Part shown: one piece after another, positions 15,767-21,157 of the stretch | Position numbering within the stretch: the stretch's first letter is position 1 | Layout: every line of letters starts with the position of its first letter | From: a virus | IMG/VR virus record: IMGVR_UViG_3300017786_000184 | Location: 1 to 21,165 of that record | Length of the DNA: 21,165 nt | Direction: 5' to 3' (one strand) | Program-made: the position numbers and the translations under genes | The notes under the pieces: generated by a model | Seen by the model: the letters and a program-made list of their open reading frames with translations, nothing else | The model's database searches: none | What the model was told of the DNA's origin: nothing

Positions 15767-17038
15767 GCCTTGGATATTTCTCTTAATAGGCGTTCCCCAA
15801 TCTCTTTTGGGCTTGTTGCCTACAGCTAGATACCTGAATGCATCTGCAGCGTGTGATGTCCAATCATGCAGCGGCCTGCCACGAAACGATTGATTCTTCT
15901 CATCATAGTCACGACGGTACTGTGACAAACAGTCTATACCCCTGCTGCACTTTTCCTTGTCAAACCAGCAAGTAGCAAGCATGGACCTTGATGCCTGTAT
16001 ACCATCATCAATCATCAGCTGCGGAGCTATCGTGATGGGCCTTACGCCAAGATTACCCAGAGTTTCTAGCCTAGACTTGCCTGTGCCTAACTCTCTCACC
16101 CTGACATCGTGCGGCAGCACATGGTCGCCATACACATAACCTTTGCTGTTTAATACTTGTACATAGTGGTCCAGACCAACACCGCTGCACTCGTAGTAAT
16201 CTATCAGCCTAACCTCTGCACCAACAAACTGAGCGAACCAGATAGCTGTAGAATCGCCAACACCTAAGTCCCAAGCCGTCGTAACAGGCACAGCAGGGTC
16301 GTAAGGCACTGCAGCAATACGATTAGACTGCCTGCAATCACGCATCTCTGTGGCGTAGTATGCACCGTCTACATGGACCAAAAAGTCGCCTTCCCAAATA
16401 TGGTCATAGGATTCAGGTCGCAGGTTAAAATCTTCTTGTCTAGCGAGCTCTAGCACATTAGGAAAGAATGGATTATCACGCCAGTTGATCTCACATATCT
16501 TCATGCCATCAGGCGATGACTCCCTGAATCGTTTATGCGTTGATGAATTTTTGTTCTCTGGATTCCATGTTACCCATATCTCTGAGTTTTCTTCTCGGAC
16601 CGTAGGGATTAATTTGGACCATGCAGTCTCTGTAACGCCCTCTGCCTCATCTACCCAGCACAAGAGTATCTTTGCCTTAGACTTGATGGAATCTAGGTTA
16701 CGACGCAGCCCAGAGAACGTGTAAGTGATCTTACCGTCTTTGGACCTGATGTAAGTTGCACCTATCTCATAGTAGTCAAGTAAGAAGTCGCAGCTCCTGA
16801 TGGCCGATTTAACCTCCTCTAGCGACGATTCTTCTAGGCTGTTCAAATGCTCACGCCCACAGAGAATCTGTCCCTGACGGCCTTCCATGCCCCACATATA
16901 CCCTCTTACAGCTGTCATCAGTGCAAAGCTAACAGTCTTGCCTGATCCACGACCACCCCATGCACACCGATACCTAGCATCACCTTGAAATAGGCTGACT
17001 AGTTTGGGAGGCAGCTGAATGGTAGCAATGTTAGTCAT
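15758..17038 (-). CDS. terL: terminase large subunit
   Basis: A 426-residue DNA-packaging ATPase/nuclease of the Terminase_3 (Sf6-like/PBSX-like) kind. Walker A is GGRGSGKT (28-35) with the preceding CAW. Walker B is ILLCWVDE (124-131), with D130 and E131. A coupling motif VTWNP is at 156-160. The C-terminal nuclease shows WDLGVGDSTAIWF (D257), LPHDVR (D311) and HDWTSHAADAFRYL (D399) as the metal-binding acids. The ATG at 17038 overlaps the end of the small subunit by eight bases. The motor moves DNA into the prohead and cuts the concatemer. Length is usual for the family. Confidence 0.95.
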   Translation of the reverse strand: MTNIATIQLPPKLVSLFQGDARYRCAWGGRGSGKTVSFALMTAVRGYMWGMEGRQGQILCGREHLNSLEESSLEEVKSAIRSCDFLLDYYEIGATYIRSKDGKITYTFSGLRRNLDSIKSKAKILLCWVDEAEGVTETAWSKLIPTVREENSEIWVTWNPENKNSSTHKRFRESSPDGMKICEINWRDNPFFPNVLELARQEDFNLRPESYDHIWEGDFLVHVDGAYYATEMRDCRQSNRIAAVPYDPAVPVTTAWDLGVGDSTAIWFAQFVGAEVRLIDYYECSGVGLDHYVQVLNSKGYVYGDHVLPHDVRVRELGTGKSRLETLGNLGVRPITIAPQLMIDDGIQASRSMLATCWFDKEKCSRGIDCLSQYRRDYDEKNQSFRGRPLHDWTSHAADAFRYLAVGNKPKRDWGTPIKRNIQGVV

Positions 17039-17447
17039 TAGGTGTCTCAGCAGCCACTAGCTGCACAATGGTGGGCTTAAATGTCTGGTCGCTAGATGTT
17101 ACATCTACAGAGGATTTGTCACCCCACTTCCTTGGTGTCATTCTGGCACACTTCCACTTGCGTGAATCTATACGCAGCTTAGCTCTAGCAATCTCATTGT
17201 TGTCGGCTGCTTCTGATAGCTCATCAGCTAAATCAACCACTTCATCCGCATAGAAGTCTGCCTGATAGTCTCTGGCCCTCGCGTACTGCTCCGAAAACTG
17301 CTGCTTATCGGGCTCAGTAAGCCATTTCATTAGGGTAGACATTGATGGCATATTGTCATCACGACAGATTTGTCGGGCAGATTCGCCTAGGGAAAGGCGG
17401 TAACAGATAGTGGAGGCTAACTCTTCAGTAAAAATAGATGGTCGCAT
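17031..17447 (-). CDS. terS: terminase small subunit
   Basis: A 138-residue protein starting at the ATG at 17447 (an upstream in-frame GTG at 17453 is possible). The N-terminal region LASTICYRLSLGESARQICR with MSTLMKWL is a helix-turn-helix of the kind that binds pac/cos DNA in small terminases. The middle (ARARDYQADFYADEVVDLAD) is helical and oligomerising, followed by RIDSRKWKCARMTPRKWGDK, which is a signature of this family. The gene overlaps the large subunit by eight bases and follows the 59-residue gene with a GTGA-type junction. Confidence 0.9.
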   Translation of the reverse strand: MRPSIFTEELASTICYRLSLGESARQICRDDNMPSMSTLMKWLTEPDKQQFSEQYARARDYQADFYADEVVDLADELSEAADNNEIARAKLRIDSRKWKCARMTPRKWGDKSSVDVTSSDQTFKPTIVQLVAAETPND

Positions 17448-17449
17448 GG

Positions 17450-17629
17450 TCACTCACAGATACAGACTATTTCATAACAGGTGCACTTCTTGCTGATTTT
17501 ACCACAGGCTAGGTAATATGTATCGTCTAAGGCCATACGGTCCTTCTCAGATAGTGCAGCTGCGAATGCGTTGATCAAGTCAATAACGGATTCGTCGATG
17601 TCGTAATCATCCGCATTCAGCTGCAGCAT
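17450..17629 (-). CDS. small Cys-cluster protein (59 residues)
   Basis: A 59-residue protein from the ATG at 17629, chosen because AGAGGTGACC precedes it at a good distance. A GTG at 17635 would add two residues. The N-terminal 40 residues are acidic and helical. The C-terminus has five Cys in YYLACGKISKKCTCYEIVCI (C42, C49, C51, C56, C58), suggesting a small zinc-binding fold. No family is recognised. A possible promoter for the terminase genes lies inside this gene at 17494-17505. Confidence 0.65.
   Translation of the reverse strand: MLQLNADDYDIDESVIDLINAFAAALSEKDRMALDDTYYLACGKISKKCTCYEIVCICE
17494..17505 (-). promoter_or_regulatory. putative late promoter, extended -10 (copy 4)
   Basis: The minus strand reads GTGGTAAAATCA. 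It shares its first 11 bases with copy 3 and lies 48 bases upstream of the terS ATG, inside the 59-residue gene. Because it is inside a coding region it is the weakest of the four copies. Confidence 0.35.
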
Positions 17630-17631
17630 GG

Positions 17632-17775
17632 TCACCTCTGACCGAGCAATGCCTCTATCTGTTTGTGCTGCTCAACAGTTAACCAGTAGGTTTTTTGTTT
17701 CAATCCCTGCTCGGCTCTCTGTTTTCGCATATTACGCATTAGCTCAGCTTTTGATTTTGGTTGTTTTTTACTCAT
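17632..17775 (-). CDS. small basic protein (47 residues)
   Basis: A 47-residue frame starting ATG at 17775 reads MSKKQPKSKAELMRNMRKQR and continues AEQGLKQKTYWLTVEQHKQI with a final EALLGQR. The ATG overlaps the TGA of the gene above (ATGA), and the TGA overlaps the region of the next start, so it fits the operon exactly. The second half (TYWLTVEQHKQIEALL) looks like a strand plus helix of a ribbon-helix-helix type DNA-binding domain, although this is only a resemblance. A regulator or small DNA-binding protein is possible. Confidence 0.7.
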   Translation of the reverse strand: MSKKQPKSKAELMRNMRKQRAEQGLKQKTYWLTVEQHKQIEALLGQR

Positions 17776-18038
17776 GAGCTTTCTCTGGTCCTAAAAAATC
17801 CATCATATTGTGGATACTTAGCCATAAACTTATGAGCGTAATGTTTAGACCAATTATTGTTCACCTTGAACGATCCTTTTTGCTGGATCATGGTTTCCCA
17901 ACGGATTTGATGAAATATTGCATTTGCAGAGTAGTTGCCTCGATATTGTGCAGCCTGCAGTGCAAATTTCTCAAACATCTCCCAAACTTCAGGATTTTCA
18001 GCGTCATAATAATTGAAATCCTTTTGATTATAGCTCAT
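17772..18038 (-). CDS. conserved phage hypothetical protein
   Basis: An 88-residue protein beginning MSYNQKDFNYYDAENPEVWE. It shows the pattern FEKFALQAAQYRGNYSANAI, HQIRWET, then FKVNNNWSKHYAHKFMAKYP and FFRTRES. This matches a small widespread phage/bacterial family (NPEVW...SANAIFHRIRW...NN..HYARRFM..P.YxGFFRTR). Its function is unknown to me. A strong site, GGCAGGAGGACAATATG, precedes the ATG at 18038. It overlaps the end of the 106-residue gene upstream. Confidence 0.8.
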   Translation of the reverse strand: MSYNQKDFNYYDAENPEVWEMFEKFALQAAQYRGNYSANAIFHQIRWETMIQQKGSFKVNNNWSKHYAHKFMAKYPQYDGFFRTRESS

Positions 18039-18348
18039 ATTGTCCTCCTGCCACTAACTTATTCATTGTATGCTCAATAACGCCATCACAAAGAAAATCA
18101 GCAATATCTTCAAAATTGTCTGTGTAGCCGCTATCCAAAACAATACTCATAACATCATGGTTGATGATAGAGCCTTTCTTGCCAGTTAAAACAAACACGC
18201 TGGTGCAGTCCATACTCTCGACATTCTCAACAACCTTATCGTAATCAGTCGTAGCCTTGCACAACCAATCGCCTTCTTCACCGCAGCAAACAGCTAATTT
18301 ATAACCGTCGCTGAGTAAACTTTTAACTACAGATTTATACGTCTTCAT
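18028..18348 (-). CDS. small conserved-looking phage hypothetical protein
   Basis: A 106-residue protein. The ATG at 18348 is chosen because a near-perfect site (CTAGGAGGTATAAAATG) sits just before it; an upstream ATG at 18546 would read through the preceding gene in another frame. The protein has N-terminal helix YKSVVKSLLSDGYK, a strand-rich middle (YDKVVENVESMDCTSVFVLT) and an acidic C-terminus (DNFEDIADFLCDGVIEHTMN). Similar small proteins are common in phages, but no function is known to me. Confidence 0.7.
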   Translation of the reverse strand: MKTYKSVVKSLLSDGYKLAVCCGEEGDWLCKATTDYDKVVENVESMDCTSVFVLTGKKGSIINHDVMSIVLDSGYTDNFEDIADFLCDGVIEHTMNKLVAGGQYEL

Positions 18349-18358
18349 TTTATACCTC

Positions 18359-18793
18359 CTAGTAATTATAAAATTCAGCGCGATGATCGCGTGTATTTCG
18401 CTCATAGCTCTCGAAGTATTTTTTAGAGCAGCGGCTGTAGTAGATTGGGCCTTCAAGCCACTGGTACTCCTGCTCGCGGTGTGCAAGGTAGGCACGATAG
18501 CTTGAAAACCTCTTAACATCGTTAACCTCAAACTGGTCACAATCACTTGAAGTGTAATGGAAATACACAGGCATAGGGTTTAATTTCTTAAAAAACTCAC
18601 AAGTGTTGTAACGTATGTCTGACAATGTTGGTGGTCTAACGACAAACTTTTTACTGCCAATAGTAAAAATCCATTTATTTCGGCTCATGTTATTTGCAAA
18701 AATTCGGAATGGACCTGCAACCAAATCAAGGTGGTAACGGTCGCCCTCTGTTAGATATAAAAACTGCATGCCTAAAAATTTGATATTCTTCAT
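18359..18793 (-). CDS. hypothetical early phage protein
   Basis: A 144-residue protein from ATG at 18793 with a strong site TAAGGAGATAAGTTAATG. It is rich in Tyr, Phe and Arg (YRAYLAHREQEYQWLEGPIY, YSRCSKKYFESYERNTRDH). The first 60 residues have alternating strands (DRYHLDLVAGPFRIFANNMS). No motif or family is recognised. It lies among small early genes and is followed ten bases later by the next gene's start. Confidence 0.65.
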   Translation of the reverse strand: MKNIKFLGMQFLYLTEGDRYHLDLVAGPFRIFANNMSRNKWIFTIGSKKFVVRPPTLSDIRYNTCEFFKKLNPMPVYFHYTSSDCDQFEVNDVKRFSSYRAYLAHREQEYQWLEGPIYYSRCSKKYFESYERNTRDHRAEFYNY

Positions 18794-18805
18794 TAACTTA
18801 TCTCC

Positions 18806-19015
18806 TTATTTGTAAAATCCGACAAGCTGGCCTCTAGATATTGCTGCATGACGATTAATATCTCTGGCAATGTCTGATGGCTTAGCAGGGCCGCTGACAA
18901 TCTTTATGTCACGCGCTTGGACCGTAACACTATGATGGAATTGCTTAGCATCAGTAAACTCAGTGACGCTGCCAGAACCATCGACGAAATTTTGCACTAT
19001 TAATTTATGTTTCAT
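18806..19015 (-). CDS. small hypothetical early protein (69 residues)
   Basis: A 69-residue protein with N-terminus MKHKLIVQNFVDGSGSVTEF followed by a His-containing region (KQFHHSVTVQARDIKI) and a C-terminal helix (PSDIARDINRHAAIS). No family is recognised. The start at 19015 is fixed by the shared leader (ACTACGGAGAGACACATATG) eight bases upstream. Confidence 0.65.
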   Translation of the reverse strand: MKHKLIVQNFVDGSGSVTEFTDAKQFHHSVTVQARDIKIVSGPAKPSDIARDINRHAAISRGQLVGFYK

Positions 19016-19020
19016 ATGTG

Positions 19021-19032
19021 TCTCTCCGTAGT
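19021..19032 (-). promoter_or_regulatory. shared leader/RBS element, variant copy
   Basis: The minus strand reads ACTACGGAGAGA, matching the 13-base leader (ACTACGGAGAGTA) in its first 11 bases. It contains the GGAG ribosome binding site for the 69-residue gene. Confidence 0.65.
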
Positions 19033-19041
19033 TTGCATAAG

Positions 19042-19059
19042 ACGCACCCTAAGATGCGT
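19042..19059 (-). other. short hairpin in the leader of the 69-residue gene
   Basis: On the transcribed strand ACGCATC and GGTGCGT form a 7-bp stem (one G-U pair) around TTAG. It is in the 67-base gap between two genes, just upstream of the leader element. No U-run follows, so it is not a clear terminator; it may be a transcript-stabilising or regulatory stem. Confidence 0.4.
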
Positions 19060-19082
19060 TTCGGCTAATAAAGCCTCGTCAA

Positions 19083-19340
19083 TTATGCTAAGTCTATTTC
19101 TGGCCGACCTTCTCTGTCGCCATCATACCAGCTCATAACTGTATTTTGATCCCACTGGTCTAGCTCGAAAAACTCAACGTCATCTTGTGGCGTATCTTCG
19201 CTGTAAAGCTCAAAGGAATAGCTGATGTTACGCGATGAATCATAAAAGTTAATAATTCGATCGTCTTCTGAAGATGCGGTAATGACCTGCTCACCATTAT
19301 ATGTTCTGCCAGTTTTAAAAGTAATCGTTTTCATGTTCAT
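19083..19340 (-). CDS. small acidic hypothetical early protein
   Basis: An 85-residue acidic protein beginning MNMKTITFKTGRTYNGEQVI. The first half is beta-rich (DDRIINFYDSSRNISYSFEL) and the second half is Asp/Glu-rich (DVEFFELDQWDQNTVMSWYD). It resembles small phage proteins that can mimic or mask nucleic acid by charge, but no family is recognised. The first ATG at 19340 is eight bases after GGAG in the shared leader; the second ATG two codons later is too far. Confidence 0.65.
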   Translation of the reverse strand: MNMKTITFKTGRTYNGEQVITASSEDDRIINFYDSSRNISYSFELYSEDTPQDDVEFFELDQWDQNTVMSWYDGDREGRPEIDLA

Positions 19341-19344
19341 TTTT

Positions 19345-19357
19345 TACTCTCCGTAGT
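19345..19357 (-). promoter_or_regulatory. shared leader/RBS element
   Basis: The minus strand reads ACTACGGAGAGTA, the exact 13-base leader also found at 20281 and 20511. It carries GGAG for the 85-residue gene. Confidence 0.7.
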
Positions 19358-19378
19358 TGATTTAAATTACCAGTGTTT

Positions 19379-19407
19379 ATTTAAGCACAGGTAACTGTTA
19401 CTTGCAA
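19379..19407 (-). promoter_or_regulatory. putative early promoter P2 with dyad
   Basis: The minus strand has TTGCAA (-35-like), then the dyad GTAACAGTTAC directly next to it, then TTAAAT (-10-like) at a 17-base spacing. It matches the strong promoter at 20548-20575 in 14 of 17 bases over the -35 and dyad, and its dyad lies 33 bases before the shared leader, as against 35 in that one. It is inside the 3' end of the 68-residue gene. Both hexamers are weak. Confidence 0.5.
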
Positions 19408-19587
19408 GTCTTTGCGTTCGATAAATTCAGATCGGACCTTCCAATCGCAGCAGCCAGAGACAATGTAGCTATCAATGGTGCAGTGTGGGTGTCCGTAGAG
19501 GATGGATTCGCCAGCTTCAAACCTTACAGTCATCGGCTGGCATGGTTTTTCGCAGCATTCACAGATGGTCGTGTAATGACCGAACAT
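19381..19587 (-). CDS. small Cys/His cluster protein (68 residues)
   Basis: A 68-residue protein with TTICECCEKPC (C9, C11, C12, C16), a HPHC (H33, H35, C36) and a GCC (C46, C47), arranged as in small zinc-binding folds. The start ATG shares a base with the preceding TAA (TAATG), so translation is coupled. No family is recognised. Its 3' end contains the putative promoter P2 and its dyad. Confidence 0.65.
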   Translation of the reverse strand: MFGHYTTICECCEKPCQPMTVRFEAGESILYGHPHCTIDSYIVSGCCDWKVRSEFIERKDLQVTVTCA

Positions 19588-19964
19588 TAATGGGTGTCCT
19601 GCTTTTCTAAATCTTCCAGCAGCACTTCTTGCTCAAGAGAATACTCATAATGTGCTTTGTCCCACGTTTTAACAGCCGTCTCATATACGCTGGTAATAAA
19701 AGCTGCACGATCCGCATGATAACCATGCTCCATCCAGCCTCGCACCGATACTTCAAGCTCATGCTGGTAGTAGCCTTGTTCGGCAGCAGCTGACATATTG
19801 TTGCCTCGATCATCAGATGGCTGCTCTTCATCGTAACCCAGTGCCTTGCCGAGCAGAGATACGCTGCCATTAACACCTCGATAAGTGTCCTCAACAAGTT
19901 GTCTGGTTTCTTCCAATGCAGCGGTAGCTGCAGCTAAACGATTTTTTATGTCACTGTTATCCAT
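19587..19964 (-). CDS. hypothetical helical early protein
   Basis: A 125-residue, mostly helical protein (DIKNRLAAATAALEETRQLV at the start, then acidic helices ending YSLEQEVLLEDLEKQDTH). The middle (MSAAAEQGYYQHELEVSVRG, WMEHGYHADRAAFITSVYE) looks like a conserved small phage protein, but I cannot name it. The ATG at 19964 has a strong site AAGGAGATATATCATG, which lies inside the last codons of the gene upstream (eight-base overlap). Confidence 0.65.
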   Translation of the reverse strand: MDNSDIKNRLAAATAALEETRQLVEDTYRGVNGSVSLLGKALGYDEEQPSDDRGNNMSAAAEQGYYQHELEVSVRGWMEHGYHADRAAFITSVYETAVKTWDKAHYEYSLEQEVLLEDLEKQDTH

Positions 19965-20277
19965 GATATATCTCCTTATATCTATCTTCGATTTGGTCTA
20001 AATATTGGTTTGCAAAATCCCACAAAACAGAACCGCCAGAATCATTGCAAGTGTCAATTATATCCATTGCAGCTTCATATGTCATTTCGGGTTTTTTAGT
20101 TAAGGCAGCCTTAAACAACTTAGTTAATGCTGCAGGCTCTAGGCTATCCATTAGGACATCTTCCCAGACTTCTATAAGCCTGTCTTCAGCACCAGCCAGC
20201 CACGCCTTGAGAAATACTTCACAAGCTATGTTAGTTGACCATTCTTCTGGCCTACGCTGATATTTTTTTACTATCAT
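19957..20277 (-). CDS. hypothetical early protein (106 residues)
   Basis: A 106-residue protein beginning MIVKKYQRRPEEWSTNIACE. The start at 20277 is chosen because the shared leader with GGAG stands seven bases before it. A GTG upstream would read through the C-rich tract into an artificial Pro-rich extension. The protein is helical (AEDRLIEVWEDVLMDSLEPA, LTKLFKAALTKKPEMTYEAA) with acidic C-terminal half. No family is recognised. Confidence 0.65.
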   Translation of the reverse strand: MIVKKYQRRPEEWSTNIACEVFLKAWLAGAEDRLIEVWEDVLMDSLEPAALTKLFKAALTKKPEMTYEAAMDIIDTCNDSGGSVLWDFANQYLDQIEDRYKEIYHG

Positions 20278-20280
20278 ACT

Positions 20281-20293
20281 TACTCTCCGTAGT
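20281..20293 (-). promoter_or_regulatory. shared leader/RBS element
   Basis: The minus strand reads ACTACGGAGAGTA, exactly as at 19345 and 20511, followed by AGTATG of the 106-residue gene. GGAG is the ribosome binding site. Confidence 0.7.
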
Positions 20294-20324
20294 GGGGGGG
20301 GGGATGGGGGAGCTTTCACTCCCC
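20294..20324. other. C10 tract and GC hairpin in an intergenic leader
   Basis: On the coding strand a 6-bp hairpin (GGGGAG, loop TGAAAG, CTCCCC) spans the stop of the 62-residue gene and is followed by CAT and a run of ten C. The other strand shows G10, AT, G5. The hairpin GGGGAG could instead pair with the C run. The homopolymer could be partly an error. Confidence 0.45.
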
Positions 20325-20504
20325 GCTGATTAACTCTTGTCTTGGCTTTACGTTATGTGGTGCGTAATTTTGGATTCTCGGTCCGATGCCATGTAAGGTT
20401 TCGCATTTTATTCTTTTTGGAGTAAATCCAACTACTTTACTCATAACCCAACAATCATCATCTATATCAGCTAATTTAACCCAAACTTTGTCGCCTACTT
20501 TCAT
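20316..20504 (-). CDS. small SH3-like early protein (62 residues)
   Basis: A 62-residue protein, MKVGDKVWVKLADIDDDCWV at the start and RIQNYAPHNVKP near the end. KVGDKVWVKL and the final NYAPHNVKP are typical of small SH3-like barrel proteins in phages and plasmids. A nucleic-acid or protein-binding role is possible. The start at 20504 follows the shared leader GGAG by ten bases. An upstream ATG at 20588 would run through the promoter region and is rejected. Confidence 0.7.
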   Translation of the reverse strand: MKVGDKVWVKLADIDDDCWVMSKVVGFTPKRIKCETLHGIGPRIQNYAPHNVKPRQELISGE

Positions 20505-20510
20505 TTTTTT

Positions 20511-20523
20511 TACTCTCCGTAGT
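20511..20523 (-). promoter_or_regulatory. shared leader/RBS element
   Basis: The minus strand reads ACTACGGAGAGTA, with GGAG ten bases before the ATG of the 62-residue gene. It lies about 20 bases downstream of the likely +1 of the strong promoter. Confidence 0.75.
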
Positions 20524-20547
20524 GGTGCTTCTCTAAAAAATGAGATC

Positions 20548-20575
20548 ATTATATAGGAGTAACCGTTACTGTCAA
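20548..20575 (-). promoter_or_regulatory. consensus sigma70-type promoter P1
   Basis: The minus strand has TTGACA (20575-20570) and TATAAT (20553-20548) with a 16-base spacer, both exact consensus. Predicted start near 20541. The NinG stop codon TGA lies inside the -35 hexamer. It drives the genes that read leftward from 20504. Confidence 0.8.
20558..20570. promoter_or_regulatory. 13-bp palindromic operator in the P1 spacer
   Basis: AGTAAC-C-GTTACT is a perfect inverted repeat of six bases around one base, lying between the -35 and -10 of P1 and overlapping the end of the -35. A repressor bound here would block RNA polymerase. The core GTAAC-N-GTTAC recurs at 19391-19401. Confidence 0.65.
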
Positions 20576-21006
20576 CACTTTTGCCCAATTCTTTTAAGAT
20601 TATCGCTAACTTGTTGTTTCCAATCGTGTAATAAGTCTTCTAGCTCCACCCTGTTTAGCTTACTTGTCACGTTTTTCTGCAGCATCTCATCAACCTTTTC
20701 ACGACCGTACATATCCACCATGTAGAGCGTGTAAGCCTTCTCAGTGTTACCGTATTTCATACCAAAGCCGTTGCAGCCTTTGCATTGCGGATGCACGTTT
20801 TCCTCTACTAGAGCCCACATATTTCTACCGCCTTGGCCCTTGGCTACAAAATGACCGCCATCCATATTGTCGTTCCATTGCCTTACCACGCCACAAGTCA
20901 CGCAGCTGCAATATCCGTCGTCGTCGGCTGCCTTCAGCCTCACAAGCTGCTGTAGGACCTCTAAGCACTGCTTACGCAGTTGCTGTACGGTTTTCTTTTT
21001 GGGCAT
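20572..21006 (-). CDS. ninG: NinG/Rap-family HNH recombination protein
   Basis: A 144-residue protein matching NinG (Rap) of lambdoid phages: basic N-terminus MPKKKTVQQLRKQCLEVLQQ, then DGYCSCVTCG (C33, C35, C38), DGGHFVAKGQGG (H52), and ENVHPQCKGCN (N70, H72, C75, C78), a zinc-stabilised HNH-like motif, then the helical segment GNTEKAYTLYMVDMYG. Rap acts on Holliday junctions and branched DNA in lambda, so a role in recombination or replication intermediates is likely. The start at 21006 overlaps the gene upstream by 35 bases and lacks an obvious site. Its stop lies in the -35 of P1. Confidence 0.85.
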   Translation of the reverse strand: MPKKKTVQQLRKQCLEVLQQLVRLKAADDDGYCSCVTCGVVRQWNDNMDGGHFVAKGQGGRNMWALVEENVHPQCKGCNGFGMKYGNTEKAYTLYMVDMYGREKVDEMLQKNVTSKLNRVELEDLLHDWKQQVSDNLKRIGQKC

Positions 21007-21157
21007 CTAGATATTCTTGTGATGGGAATGGCACACAAACCTTGCCTGATGTTTTTTCGATCAATGCTCGGTTAATAACGTCGTAAACTTCTGACACTTG
21101 CTGCTTGTTCAGGATTTTTGTGCTGCCTTTTGTGTTGTCCTGCATCAGCGATTCCAT
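20972..21157 (-). CDS. small hypothetical early protein, start uncertain
   Basis: A 61-residue frame beginning MESLMQDNTKGSTKILNKQQ and containing VSEVYDVINRALIEKTSGKV. Only eight bases precede the ATG at 21157 in the window and no stop or binding site is seen in them, so it may extend further upstream; an internal ATG at 21145 is another choice. No family is recognised. It overlaps the ninG start by 35 bases. Confidence 0.5.
   Translation of the reverse strand: MESLMQDNTKGSTKILNKQQVSEVYDVINRALIEKTSGKVCVPFPSQEYLDAQKENRTATA

Noticed and set aside
18349-18546. Longer N-terminus for the 106-residue gene, starting at 18546
   Set aside because: It would overlap the 144-residue gene in another frame, whereas ATG 18348 has a near-perfect ribosome binding site (AGGAGG).
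19060-19082. A further promoter with TTGACG in the gap before the 69-residue gene
   Set aside because: No acceptable -10 lies 15-19 bases downstream, and the nearby stem-loop is short.
20278-20319. GTG start giving a Pro-rich N-terminus (APPSPPPL) for the 106-residue early gene
   Set aside because: The prolines come from the C-rich leader tract; the ATG at 20277 follows the shared leader with GGAG.
20505-20588. ATG at 20588 for the SH3-like gene
   Set aside because: It would lie upstream of the predicted transcript start and encode the promoter and leader; the ATG at 20504 has the leader RBS.
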